Shown: positions 43,386-56,220 of the stretch, piece by piece
Numbering within the stretch: the stretch's first letter is position 1
Layout: every line of letters starts with the position of its first letter
Assembly (NCBI GenBank): GCA_963970005.1
Contig: CAXAMN010000001.1
Span: 3,237,728-3,301,727, forward strand
Length of the DNA: 64,000 nt
Reading direction: 5' to 3'
From: Durusdinium trenchii
Taxonomy: Eukaryota > Sar > Dinophyceae > Suessiales > Symbiodiniaceae
Notes under the pieces: model-generated
What the model was told of the DNA's origin: nothing
The model's database searches: none
Seen by the model: only the letters and a program-made list of their open reading frames with translations
Translations under genes and position numbers: made by a program

Positions 43386-43488
43386 GTGGTGCAAAAAACT
43401 CACAGAAACCACCAACCTTCCCAGTGCTGGTCGATCATCGTCCCGGCCCGTCACCGCCCGGTCCACCGGCTCAAATCTCAGCTGGCCA

Positions 43489-43575
43489 CGCCGTATCGAT
43501 GCCGCCCCCTGGGATGGCGGCTTTGGTGGGATCGATGCCACCAACTTCCAGCTTGGTCAGTTTCTGAATTGGAGC
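43489..43575 (-). other. Candidate minus-strand exon, LTKLEVGGIDPTKAAI
   Basis: Minus strand: acceptor tccaattcag, then KLTKLEVGGIDPTKAAIPGG and GIDTAWP up to a gc donor. Low-degeneracy, protein-like sequence in an otherwise non-coding stretch. It could be an upstream exon of the kinase gene or of another gene; no domain is recognised. Confidence 0.3.
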
Positions 43576-44479
43576 TAGAGCACTGAATCGTCTTCTGTTC
43601 CAGTTCCAATGACTCATTTTACTCCACCTGGTAGGTAGTCATAATCACTGCCCGTTGGGGGTAAAAATGAGTCATGACTCTCAGGCAAATCGCTGGAGGT
43701 CATGGGATCCATGGCAGGTGCGTGTAGGTGCCGTACATGCGAACTCTCACCACGCTGTGACTAGAGTCTTCAAGGTCTTCCAAGAGTCCACTTCCATGCC
43801 TCATTGGAGGATCTTGTGGGTTTGGGAGACCCCGATTTCAGACCTCCTGGTCGGTCAAAGGAACACCTATGGGTCATGAGGGTCTCAATGTCTGCATTGA
43901 TATGTCTGCCATATTCCGATCTACTGTACCCCTCAAAATGGGGATGATGGGTTTGGTCTACCCCACTGTGAATGGAAAACATCATGCAGCACTACAAAAC
44001 ACTGGGAAAACACAGGCATTCGCGGTGTTTAAATTTGATGGATTGCTTTCTTCCGGGGGGGCTGTCAGTTGGTGACATCCTAGGGTCAAAAGTCGAAGAA
44101 GTCATGACAAATCACCTGGAGCCTCCAGTAATCCTTGCACAGGCACAAGTGCATCGCCACATCGTGTCCCAAAAGATACCTATCTTTTCTTACATACTTC
44201 TTGCTAACACCAAAAAATCCTGCGAAGTCCCAAGTCCTTGGAACGCACGATAGGAACAAACACATCACTTCGTCATTGCTTCCAACAGAAGGGCTCCATC
44301 GCCCACAAGCATTGCGGGCTCCCGCACCGACGAGGGGAGCTCCACAGGTCGATGCTGCAGGAGCGGTACCTGAGTGGTTCGTCCGACTGAAACCGCTCGG
44401 CCGGGACCGTTGCTTTTTTCGAGGAACATCCATCCGTTTTTTTGTGAAGTCAAAGAGTGTTTCACGGTAAGCTTTGGAC

Positions 44480-47400
44480 ATAACACGTATACTAGATATC
44501 TAATCTATACATATATAATTTATATAATACAAAATGGAGTACAGTATATAGTATACAGTAATATATATAATATATGAGGAGCTGTCTTTTTTACTTTTTC
44601 TGGTATGCACATGGGTTACATTCGTATTTCACAAGCTGGTAAACTCTCCTGAAGAAAGCAACAGTCAGTGCTTCCTGGTTTAAGATTGTCATGAACATAA
44701 TACAAGTAACAGTTGGTTGGAAGTTTGAAGGCAAACATACCTGGAATGCTCCAACAAGAGAGGAGAAGGAGTGAAACACGCGATTTAAGACTCGGGTGGA
44801 CTGGGTGACCAGTGAATCCAGTAATACAAAGCACATCACATCACCTTGACCTTCCCCAGTCCCCCAACAGTGCAAACAAAAATAGACCCAGTTGTGCCTA
44901 CAGCACAAAGCACTTACACGGCACGCTTTCTTTCAAGCTGGAAGGGTGGGCTTAAGCATACTTTTACAAGGTTACCATTGAACTAGTGGTCTACTTCATG
45001 CCTTTAGCCTCTGTTGATCAAAATGCTCTGGGATTTCAAACAGCACCGGACCCTATCGCCAACCCTATTGCGATAGGTCGTGGCATAAAGGTCTGTCTGT
45101 GCAGTGAAGCGACCTACACCCCAATGAGTATGTAGCTCAAACATGCGTAGCCCGTAGCCAGGGACGGCCCTCGACTATCCCTGAGGAGGAAAACGATAAA
45201 CAGCAAAGCTCCAGTATGTTCCATCGTCTACCAAACAACTCCAATCTGGCATTATCATCACTCCCTATTTCAAGAAAAAAGAACCTTCCAAACCTTTGTC
45301 CCAGCGAAACCAGTTGCCACTGTAATAGGTGACCAGTTCTGCCAAAGGCCAAAAACCTGGACCTCTTGATCCAGAATTAGTGAATCATGCTCAGCCAGCA
45401 TAATTGATCGTTGAATAATACAATGATAATTATAATCAATAATATTACAATCATATAAAATAGCTCCTGATTGATTGCATTAAGTGTAATAATCACATCC
45501 TATAGATCCTGAATGGCATCATATTCAGCCAGCTATCAAGCTCCGATCCTCAACTGCGCTGCGCACTACCAAGGAGTTGGAGGGTGTACAGCAGCTACAC
45601 CACCTGCCGACGTCCAATTTGGCTGCACGGCCCCCCGGGGGGTCGACCAACTGAAGCCCCGTGAGCTGTGGGAATGGAACTAAGCGAACTAAGCGCTTAA
45701 GCTCCGTCTTGGAGCCTCCCAGACCCCAACGAGCAGAAGAATGGCCACCCTTTACACGATTGAAGAGCTGAACCGAAGGTCGACCCAGTCCCAAGCAGCA
45801 ACAGGTGGATGTTTCCCCAGTCCCAACCAGTTATGTAAAGGATCCCAATGGTCATATTGGAAGAACCGTTTGTTTCTGGTTGTCTAGGTTTCCAGGTCTT
45901 CCCTTAAGCCTCGCAAGTTGTGGGTGGGTTCTGTGGTTTTGACCCAAAGACTGTCACTGGGATTGGAGCCAAAAGTCAGCGGCCTGGAGGGAACAAGAAT
46001 TGGGTAACCCTGTCCTGGTCTCGATGCTGAAGGTTGATCGCAGGCCAGGCCAAGGAACTGGAGATGTTGAATCAAGACCAGAAAACTATATTATATAAAT
46101 ATATAGACTTTTATGTATGGCAACCATCTCTGTATGAGTTGGAGGCCTTCCAACTCAGACTTTCAACCAAGCTGGAGCTTGGATGGGATGTTGGCCAGTG
46201 GCTAGTATTCGAATCCTGTGCGATCCCTGCCGAATCCTGTGTGGAGTGCCGGCCGTTCTTCGTACAAGAATGCAAGAACAGCAGCTGCAACAGCGGCCCT
46301 TTTTTCCGGAGGGGGCAGTACTCAGTAGGTAGGTGAAGTATGTAGGATATACACACGGTATGGCTACAAACAAAAAGAGATCTGCCACTTTCCCGTTCAA
46401 CGTCTGGGGGAGGTCCAGCAACTCAAACTGGTTTTGCAGTTTTTGTGGGTTTATTCCACCCCAAAATGATGCGATCCAGCAACTCCACCTGGAAAAACTT
46501 TGTCGGGGCAAATGGTCATGGGGATCCACTTTGGTCAAGTGTACAATCCAACTGGTGGCCAACCAAAGGTCAACTTCGCCATGGGTAGTCTTTGCGGCCC
46601 ACCCCTCGAACCATCTCGAAGCCTCCGGTGTGAAACACCACCCAGTGGTGGAGAAAAGCTCCTGTCCTCGCTCCCGTCAACGCCTGATGACCATGCAAAT
46701 GTAGTGCACCAGGATGCATAGTAACCACCACGTGGACGACACCCTGCGGCTGAGTAGCGTTCTTTTCAGCTGAGCGGGAAGAAGTCGTCTCTGATGCGGG
46801 CCGAGGAAGTCGTCTGCTTCAACTTGTAAACTCTAACATCGTAAGTCTAGGGGTTGGGGGTACTCTTCCAAAGGTGCCAGCGATCCGCGATGTTTCTAGG
46901 CTGTGCGATCCGGATCTAAACGTTTAGATCCTGTGCAAAAAACTGTGAGGATTCCGATACCTGCCTGCACATAAAGACTGCAAGGATTGAGATACTTCCC
47001 AAGACATCATGTTGTTTAGCCTTCAACTTTGAAGATCACGTGTCGAGTTTTAAGAGAAGAAACTCGTCTTCCAACAGCCGATGGTGGGGTGCAAGTCACC
47101 TTGAAAAGTTCAGGCCACCGCAGTGGCCACCCCATGCAACCCATGGACAAATGGACGGAATATTTGACCTGCATGCGGAGGCTTAACTTACAGAATCATA
47201 TAGAATCATACATAATCCTTTTCCTTTTGATCGTGAGGAATCACTTCGGTACTGCATGCGGAGGCTTGGTCACTGTCCTATAGGCTTAGTAAAGACCTGG
47301 CACTCCTTGACTCCTTGGGGACATTGAATCGGAGGGAACCAAGTCCGCTTCGCCTCTGCCGGAGATCTTGGAGAGACTTCACCAAGTGGGCCACGGGCGG

Positions 47401-49400
47401 ATCCTCAGCAAATCAGCTCAGTGGGTGTGGGTTCGTATTTTTCGGCGTGAGAGGGCGGCGTGGCAAGTGAGCTGTGTCAGAGCCAAGGGATCAATAAGGG
47501 ATCCACAATGATTCCAGGATCCAACAAATCAATGGGTCTGCACACATCTCACACATTTCAGGGTCTTGGAATCCTCTGAAAAAATCAGAGTTTTGAGAAT
47601 GTTTTTGTGAACTTTCTTTGGAGGACATGCGGAAGAAACAAGTAACAAGTAACATGCGATCGACTGAAGATTCGACATATACACCCATGGTGCCCGCATG
47701 TGCCCGCGCTCCCGCAATGTGCAAAAATAGACCCACAGTACCGACTAACACCTCCATCACGACCGCTCCAGCTCAGGAAAGGGATCCCTCAAAGAGGATC
47801 CGGTTCACATTTGCCCTCATCACATTTCATGACCCTCTATACGACAGATCAAATGTCGCAACGTAAACCTGATGTAGACTGTTGATGAACAAAACACCAG
47901 GTGTGGAGCTTCGTTAACCATCCGATTTTGGCGGGGTTCTGTTAATCAGTAAGCTAAGTTTGTTTGGGTCCTACTTAATGTAGAATCTTGATGAATAACA
48001 CCCCCAGGCCCCATATGAGGAGGCTTCACAATTCAAACATGGGGGTCACTCCTCAAGGTACATCAGCAAGCTGTCAGGGCCAGCTGCAGCCAGGTGGCGA
48101 GTACCCAGGTGTCCCGATGGCGATGATGCCGTTCGCCAGGCTCACCCTCACGAAGTTGTGGTTGAACCCAGAGATTTACGAAGTGTCAGGCGTGAGGTAA
48201 TATATTGTGCACATATATTGTGTATATATCATATGCAAGCATATGCCTTTGCATCACCCCAAGTCCCAAGTTCCCACCATAGCAATCCACTTGTGGATCT
48301 TTAAAAGAAAGCTGTATTTTTCCAGGTGGTTGTTACCATGATAATGTTGCCTAGTTTTTGGGAGGGTACTAAGTCACCAGTCTTTCCAAGGACAATTCAA
48401 ATTACCGCATTTGAGGGCAAATCTTAAGCACCTACCCGTGGAAAGCAAGGTTTGTGGAGCCCCAGAAGTTCTGACCCTCATCATATAATATCAATGGATT
48501 CCCATTGAGATTCTAGCTGTCATAACGTAGACTCTTGATTGATAACCCCCCCATTTGGATTGTAAAACATCTTGCGGATCGTCTGAGACCAGCGCCCCCA
48601 ACTGTCCCCTTCTCGGGTATTCCGAGGGGATTGTAAAACATCTTGATTTGTTCAAAAATAACCAAGATTGGAGAAACAATATTTGGTTGTTCAAGTCCAA
48701 ACCAAAATAACCAAGACTTGAACAATCAAACATCCGTCTTCATCATTGGAGTCCAAACATCGCAAAAACACGGAAAAAGAAGCACGTGCGCACTCGCCGC
48801 CGCTCAGAGAAATAGGTGCCATCCAAAGCCCAGCTTGCGAATAGAACAATGACTCAAAACTGCCAGTCCCTGCGTAGGCTTTGTCAAGAATACCCTCTCT
48901 GAAACAATCATGGGAGTGGAATACAGCCTGTTCATACTGGAATGCGGTCTTCCTTTCGCGGCCATGTTCCACGTATCCACGTTTATTGGATGGAAGGCTG
49001 TAAGCCTTGTGGATCTACCCCCGATTCTCGAATCTCTTGAGTCTTGAGTCTCGATCTTCATTCTCCCCGGGAATTGGGCGTGACGGCTGGCATGACACAG
49101 CATGACGAAGCCTAGCAGCTCATGGATTTCACCTCACAGCTTGGAGAGAAGAATGATGTTGAAAAGAAGACCCAACAGCTTTGGCCATCATCCCAATTTA
49201 ACCATGTGTTCTTTTCATGTTTAAAAGGGGGGGGTAGGCCGCTAGTAGAGGTAGTAGCTAGAGGTAGCTAGTAGCAGCTAGGTAGCTGGTAGCTTAAGTA
49301 GCTATATTACGCAGGATAGCTCACGCATGCTCACGCTATTCATGTGGTTCCTAGATTCCTAGATAACAAATTGCGTGCTTGTTTTTTCTTTGCTTCAAGT
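44480..49400. other. Intergenic or intronic DNA, no recognised gene
   Basis: Mostly AT-rich sequence with short tata and ataatt tracts (44.48-44.58, 45.4-45.5, 48.2 kb). The 46.3-46.7 kb interval is open in several frames on both strands without a recognisable domain. A ctagtag-like cluster (gtagctagaggtagctagta) lies at 49228-49305. Confidence 0.4.
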
Positions 49401-49469
49401 CCTGACCTTCCCCACATATTTTCCCAGCTTTATCTCCCACTTGATCTTCCGTTCTGGGAGCGCCTCTAG

Positions 49470-49555
49470 AAGCCATGCGGCCACCACCAGGCTCAGCGCC
49501 ATGGCAAGCTGGCGTCCGCGAGGACGGGAGAACTGAGGAAGAGGAAGGAACCCAG
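49470..49555 (+). other. Candidate plus-strand exon, AMRPPPGSAPWQ...
   Basis: Acceptor gcgcctctag, then AMRPPPGSAPWQAGVREDGR and TEEEEGTQ before a gt donor. The opposite strand is also open (LLEALPERKIKWEIKLGKYV), so strand is not certain. Confidence 0.25.
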
Positions 49556-50930
49556 GTTCTACCCTGCCCCCTGTCCCCCCTGGTCGAACCCATTTCAACT
49601 CACACACATGTTCCTGGTAAACCCGTGCGATCGGGATCTGCCACATTGATGACCACCCGCAAGCATGCTTGCGGGTGCCGCATCATCCGCATCTATCGGC
49701 CCGAATCGCGTCGACCGTCGACCGGGTCATCGCGTTGGTCCACCGGCCTCGATGGCCCTGAGGGCACACACCAAGCTGGAGACGTTTTGGGCAGCCAAGT
49801 AATGCCTCGCCGAGCCAGTCCAATGTGAGGGGGACCCCCGAACGGCTCCGTCCAGGGCGTCGCCCGCGGTTTCGGATTCACCGGTTCATCCAAAAAGGGT
49901 GTTCAAAGGCCGGAAGCTCCGGAAGTCTGGATCTCAAACATAGGAGGCGTTTTTTGTTCACCTTTTTGTTTTCGGTGTGTCCCCAAAGGGTTTTGGGTGG
50001 TGTTCTATGTCCCGAACCTGCCAGGAAGTCGTTGCTTGAACACCCATGTGCCAATTGCTGAAGGGCTCTCATGTGCCAAGCGCCAGTCTCACCAGCGATG
50101 AACTAAGAACAGCAGCGACACACCGAATCTCTTCAGCCAGCGACACATGCACCCAGTTCGCATCCCCAAGCACCTTTCCAAGGGTATGTGGAAGTATGCC
50201 CACAACTTCTTGTGGTTCATAATGGTTCATAGCAGAGAAACCTTGTGCTTGAGTCTGATGTTTTTTTGCTTGATGCTTGGGGACGCCCACTGTAGCTTTA
50301 CCGCACGACCAGTGAACTGCGATCAACTCAAAGATCTGAAGCGAGGCTCATCCAGTCATCCCACTCACCCCGCTAGTCAAGACCCCGTGCCCCTGCACCA
50401 AAATCCCCCAAGGCAGGATCTGTATGAATCACTCACGTGTCTATGGGTTGAGGTGATGATCCAGTCTTGGAAGGAAGTGCGACGTGGAAGGAAGTGCGCC
50501 CAAGGCACTTGCCCGAACTCATATCTGGCCGTGGTTTTGCTTGCCCCGGTCCGTGTCCACCGGTCTGTTACGTGTCACAAAGTATCGACGTGCCAAGGCA
50601 CTTGGGCGAGTCCACAAACTGCGGGAGGTTCGCAAACATCAAGGGCCTCGTCAGACGGGACGTCTCTGACTGCAATCGTTGACCCAACGTGTGCAAGTGC
50701 AGACCACTACGTGACTCGAAGTAGGTACCTGCATGATGCCTGCATGAATGAAGGGTTGCGGGACTTAATGTAATATTACAAAATATAAATGTGGAGTAAT
50801 GTGGACTAGTAAACTTGTACAATGCAGGACTTCCAGCCGCACTGGACTGTAAAACATTGTAAAACAAATTACCTCGACACACCAAACATGCGTACCTAGA
50901 AAACCCAAGTATGCAAAAAAAAATGTTATC

Positions 50931-51605
50931 GTGTTTTTTTCCGGCAAAAAAGGTCATCTCAGCCAAGAAACGTCATTGTTTTGTAAAATTGTAGTTGCTG
51001 CGATCAAGCCAGTGGAGGGTATGCAATATTCATTTTTTTCAGCTGCTTCCAATCCCAAATCCAGCCTCTTCTTACACCAAAAGGTAGTTTTTCACCTAAA
51101 CTTAGGCTGTTTGAGTCGGTTCCGGCGAAAGTGCAAGGATACACCGTACCTTTCGATGGCCCTTAGGATCACCTGCTTGCTTGCAACCTGTCTACTGACA
51201 CGGCAGCTGATTCTCCCAATAATAAACACTTTGTTGGCTGCACAATGCCATTTAACTGACACGCAAAATTTGGACAGTTTGGACAATTTCCCTCGTCTCA
51301 AAAGTCGTGTGAGAATATATTTGGCGTTTGGGCCGAAGTCATACACAACCTGTAACGCAGTGCGAGCCCCTCTTAAGGAATCGAAACAACTACTACAGCG
51401 AGTTAGCTGTGTTTTGCTCCTGCAACTGCTGGAGAAGGGTGTCTTCCTCATCAGGGGGCTGCACAACATCATGTGTCGGGCAGGGCATGCCTTCAAAGCC
51501 CTCACCTCACACAGAGTGGCGCAGCTCGAAACCAAGGAGTTGATAGGAGCAGGCGTGGCCACATCAAAGGAAATCTGCATGCACCAATGTACCAGAGGCC
51601 CCTGA
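50931..51605 (+). other. Unassigned 224-codon open frame
   Basis: A continuous frame, rich in Leu/Cys/Lys, with helical LLQRVSCVLLLQLLEKGVFL near its end. The opposite strand is open over 173 codons in the same interval. No domain recognised and no clear splice sites, so coding status and strand are undecided. It could be a fragment of a decayed element. Confidence 0.25.
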
Positions 51606-52511
51606 AACAGCAAAAATTTCTACATTCAAAACATCCAACCCGTGTCCGGCAATTTCCGCAATTTTTCCGGTGATTTCCGTCATTTGGACGGTAAATTCCG
51701 TAATTGTTTTTCGGCCACTCCTGCATGGAAGTTCAAATGTCCACAGAAAAAACGGTAATCTCAGCGATTGCAGATCGAACTAGGTTCTGTTTTCCCTTGC
51801 CCCAAGCGTTTCTCTATTATTCAGCTTTGAATGATCACCGCATCTCATCCGAATCTTCCAGGCAAGATGGAATCAAGGCATTCCATGACAAGCTGTTGGG
51901 ATAATTTGACGCATCTCAAACACAGCATGCTCTCAGTGAAATTGGCTTCTGTCCGGTCGATTTCCAGGGCCTTCGCTTCGAAGTTCTTCGAGGGCAAAGG
52001 CAGAGCAGCTTTTCAACGTCTTGAAGTTTTGGCCACTCTAACCATGACTATGAACTAAATAGATAGAGCTCGACCACTTTGAAATGGTTTCGATGGCGAT
52101 ATGGATCTCCAAAGCAATCTTTGCAAAACGAGGAAGTTGCAATTTGTGCACAGGGGGCATCATGTATCATCTAATTGCCCTTTTGTGATTGCAACATCCT
52201 CTGTGTACAGAAAGTAAGTACTGGCGCCCTGTTCATTTGCCCACAACTCCAGACTGGAGATCTCAGACAGAATGGTCCCATGATTTCTCAAACAAACAGC
52301 AGTAAGTATGCAAAAGGTAACAAAAGGTAACCAAAATCCAAAAAGGTAATTGTTATACAAAAAAATACATTTTCAACAAAAAACTGTTTTTTTCTGAAAC
52401 GACTTTTTTTTTGCATACTTTAGGTTTACTAGGTAGGAAATCGTAGGATGAACATGGATGAACATTCCCCATGAGGTAGAGCATTCTACCTCCTGTCTTG
52501 GTCTTTCACAG

Positions 52512-55250
52512 GGTACGATGAAATCCCCCACCCCTCCGTCCAAAGACCTTGGGCCCGCACCAAGCAATCACCAAAGACGAAGCCACCCACTCTGCCTGCA
52601 GGTGATGATTGCAATCGAAGCAGTTCAGGGGAAGGAATTAGCTGGAACATTTCGGGTGCATCCAAGTTCTTGATGCTTTTTCGCTGGTGCAACCCTGGTT
52701 GCGAATCGGCAGCCAACGAGAAAGGCGGAATGTCAGTGACAGTGATAGTGACAGTGAACGCTTGAGGTTCTCTTTAAAACCCTCGACCTTGCCCTTCACC
52801 ACTGTTGCCTTATCTGTTTGTTTCTTCCTTATCGCTTTAGAGCGCGATGACCGACTGCAACACTTGAGGGGGGTTTAATACTCTCTCACTTGATCAAACA
52901 GATTCTTGCCTGCCCCGACGAGTCAACATCTGGGGTCTTGGAAAGCCCTGAATGATTCAGCAGTCATGCCATGGGTGGTCTCGCTTCAAGAAAAAAACGA
53001 ACCACTCCATTTCGCTTGTCCCAACAGCGTGGTCTCAGTCCTGGGGGATGATTCCCGGCCCCCATTCCTCCTTTGAGAACAACCATCACTCGGTCAAGGA
53101 ACCGGAAAACGAGAGGCCTGGCCACGGCAAATCTCATGTTGAATGTTGAGTGTCAAAGGAAAGGTTGACGCAATTTAGATCAATTTAGACATCATCTGAA
53201 TCAAGGGCTTGCCGTGTGTGGACTCGTGGACATCTCATTTGATCAAAAGTTTTCAAAAGGAAAACAGGAGCAATCAGCAAAGTGTGATAGGGCACCAGCA
53301 CACGAATTACAGCTATTGCCTCCAAGTCAATTGATCCATACTTTCAACCCGGAAAGCGCCCAGTGGTCTCCAGTGGTCCCCAGCGGTGTGGTTTGTGGGC
53401 CTTCGAAGCACGTGACGCGCCGAAGAGGACCAAGCAATTCAACAGGTAGAGGGCCGCCAAGTACCTGCACCACGGTCACCCGGCGATACGCGCAGCGATG
53501 CGTGTGATGGGCATGACCTCCTGGTATCTGCCGGTCCTCATGGGGCCTTGCAGGGTAGACTCCGGTTGAGACTCAAAGATTTGGAGGCGATGGGCAACTG
53601 TATGGGTCATGGGCACCCAGGGATGATCTTCTGGTTCCGTCAAAATGGCGTCCAAAATAAGTCGCACTCCGGCAACTGAGTTTCCCAGAGATACCTTGAT
53701 TGGACTTCTTCCCAGCAGGATTCCAGTAGACACAAAGTCTCCCTCTACCAGAGCCACCTAAGGGATCCTAAGGGTGTGTAGCCCGATAGCCCCGTAGAGG
53801 TGATTCGGGGTGTCCAATAGCCCTTTGTGGGTCCTGGTCATGTGGTTCTCCCAGTGTTTGGGGCATCTTTGGTCTCCTTTGTCGGCGCGGGCGAGGGAGA
53901 ACTGGAGGTGTTCGGGCTTGAGTTCGGGAAGCACCGGAAGACTGCAGTGCCACTCTTCCGACTCGGGTGCCACGGTTTGACATCGGGTGTTCCACCGGTT
54001 TGGGGCGCCTCGCAGAAGAAACCGGCGAGCAGTCGCGCTGACGATGTGGCGCACTGTGCAAAGTGTTTGGGATAAAGCATGCAGGACAAGAGGATCAGTA
54101 GAGCGCATTGCGCTGCAACCTCGGCAGGTTTAGCGCTTTGATTCTGCGATTAGCGCTCGTCCGCAACCGACGTGGCGGCCCGAAAGAGGCTCAAAAACCG
54201 GAAGCTGCACCAAACATCACCAAACACCATTGTGTCTGTCCAATCGACTACCCCACTACTTCTGAGAGGAAGAGCGGGTGAGTAAAGCAGGTCCCCAAAC
54301 TAATATAGACATCTACAGTTAGTCTTGTTGGACTATTTGACACTGCTTCTGAGCTTCTAAATAAACACCTTTTCAGGATGATCCTGTGCCGGTCCGGACG
54401 GCTCCAACCGCTTCACCCGGTGCAATCCGCACGGCTGAGGTGTTTGACGTCCGAGCAATTCCCGACATGAAACCATCAGGTCACAGCTTTGGAGGGCATT
54501 GGTGAGCATTGGTGAGCTGGAGATGAGAACCATCAAAAACCTCAAGAAGAATCGTTAGAATAATAACGTCCCAACAAGGCACCAGCTGTTCGTGTCTTCA
54601 CTGACTGCCTTAGACACCCAGTGTCGTGAAGGCACAACACCAGTGTCGTGCCAGTCGATGGCTATGCGTTCGAAATCGGAATGCGAAGAGAAAGAAGCTC
54701 CCTTGTGGCACACAGATTCCTGGAGTGTCCAATCAATCAGGACTGATAGCAATGTTCCAGTCCACTTCAGAAACTGTAAATATTTTATATAAACAAATAC
54801 AACTATATAAACATAAATATATATATATTGTTATATATAGATTTTACAATGTTAAAGAACCAACGACCTCTCCTCCCTCTCAAAACCGCGTCTGAGACGG
54901 GTCCCCAGATGTCCCCAGAAACGCCCCAAAAACGTCGCCCTCGAATCCCGGCCTCCAATGCTCGGTAAGCCAGGTGCATCACAAAGATTGGGATGCAAAG
55001 GCCTTGGCTCTCACTCACTGGCCTCCCCCTCCGCGAACGAACCCGCGGTTCCCGGGGGACTGGGACGGTTTAGGAGTGAAAAGGACGGGACACAGGGAGT
55101 GAGTTGGGCCCTAAGGATCCGACGGTCGGACCCGCAGCAGGGGTTTGTCTCCAAAACCCTTGCTTCTTTGATCTTATAGGGTGGAACTGTTGAAGAAACG
55201 GGATGACTTTCTCGTTCGGCGGACCGACCCCGACTTCAGTGGACTCAGAG
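52512..55250 (+). CDS. Candidate plus-strand gene, three phase-compatible exons
   Basis: 52512-52601 (acceptor tctttcacag, donor gtgatg) encodes YDEIPHPSVQRPWARTKQSP.... 54377-54479 (acceptor accttttcag, donor gtcaca) encodes DDPVPVRTAPTASPGAIRTA and EVFDVRAIPDMKPS. 55180-55250 (acceptor tcttatag, donor gtccgg) encodes VELLKKRDDFLVRRTDPDFS. The second and third join in phase (split Gly); the first needs an exon between. No family recognised. The acceptors have good pyrimidine tracts. A possible continuation lies near 55.63-55.8 kb. Confidence 0.35.
53476..53757 (-). other. Candidate minus-strand exon, MALVEGDFVSTGILLGRSP
   Basis: After a cccttag acceptor the minus strand reads ALVEGDFVSTGILLGRSPIK and on for about 90 codons of protein-like sequence (VSLGNSVAGVRLILDAILTE). 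It ends near a gt. It sits opposite the candidate plus-strand gene. No domain recognised. Confidence 0.3.
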
Positions 55251-55849
55251 GTCCGGGACGTGACGGCTGACAGATCCTGTGGAGTCCCTGGCAGTTGCAA
55301 GTCACCGAGCTGGTACAAGATCCTGAATCACTAACTATATTTACAGATGCCCGACAGAATCCTACAAGAACACCTCATCCAATGCCTACCAGCCGGCAGC
55401 TTTAGGAGTGCCTAGGCAGACACCTAGATGATGGCCGCACTCTGAAGAGCCACAAAAACCTTTCGCCACACACCCTTCAACCAAACATCCTAAATAACAT
55501 ATTAATGTTGCTACCAAGTTGATTCACCACCATCCGGCTTGGACCCCTTCCACCTGTTACTTCGTTCAAGAGGAAGTAAAAAAAAACGCTTACTTCGTTC
55601 GAGACGTTCAACACAGCGATGGTTGTGTAGCTGACGTAGACGGACACGGAGATCCTTCATTCATCCTTCCACCGGATCTTCAGCTCCGAGGAACGCCGAG
55701 TCTGTGGCGTGCTGGTGCCATACCTAGAGGTGACGAGCGAACAGGAAGGGTCCGGAGATATGGAAGACAGGTGTTGCAGGTGTCTTGCAGACGGTTGACG
55801 TTTTAGACCATGTAAACCCAGAGATTTAGGTAAAGATAAAGAAAACAAC

Positions 55850-56220
55850 AACATATATATATATATACAGTATATAGATCAATTAAATATGAAGAGGTCT
55901 TACAATGCTAATTGGGGGTTAATGATCAACATCAAGAGTCTACATGATGTACCACTTGACATGCAAGTGGAACTAATTCTATGAAACTCACTAATTGGAC
56001 AAAGCAAAAACATATTTGTTTAAAAAAAAAAAAAAACATACAGTAGATGCCCCGGTGTTTGGTAGTTGTTCATTGGCTACTATTCATAGTCACTACTCTC
56101 ACGGTGCAAGACATTATAATATACATACAGAGAGAGAGAGAGATGCAGGGATAGACAGATCGATAGATAGATGTGCACACTTGCAAATAAATACACACAC
56201 AAACACCAATAATCCAAACA
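55850..56220. repeat. Low-complexity cluster
   Basis: (ta)n at about 55852-55866, an a-run at about 56023-56036, (ag)n at about 56130-56142 and a gata/gatc-rich run at 56155-56172. No gene. Confidence 0.8.

Noticed and set aside
43040-43586. Overlapping frames of 110-175 codons on both strands
   Set aside because: All are driven by the (GTT)n microsatellite, which is open in all frames.
49395-49646. Minus-strand LEALPERKIKWEIKLGKYV as a second kinase glycine loop
   Set aside because: The IKLGKYVGK segment faintly resembles a glycine loop but lacks GxGxxG, and the opposite strand has an equally good exon.
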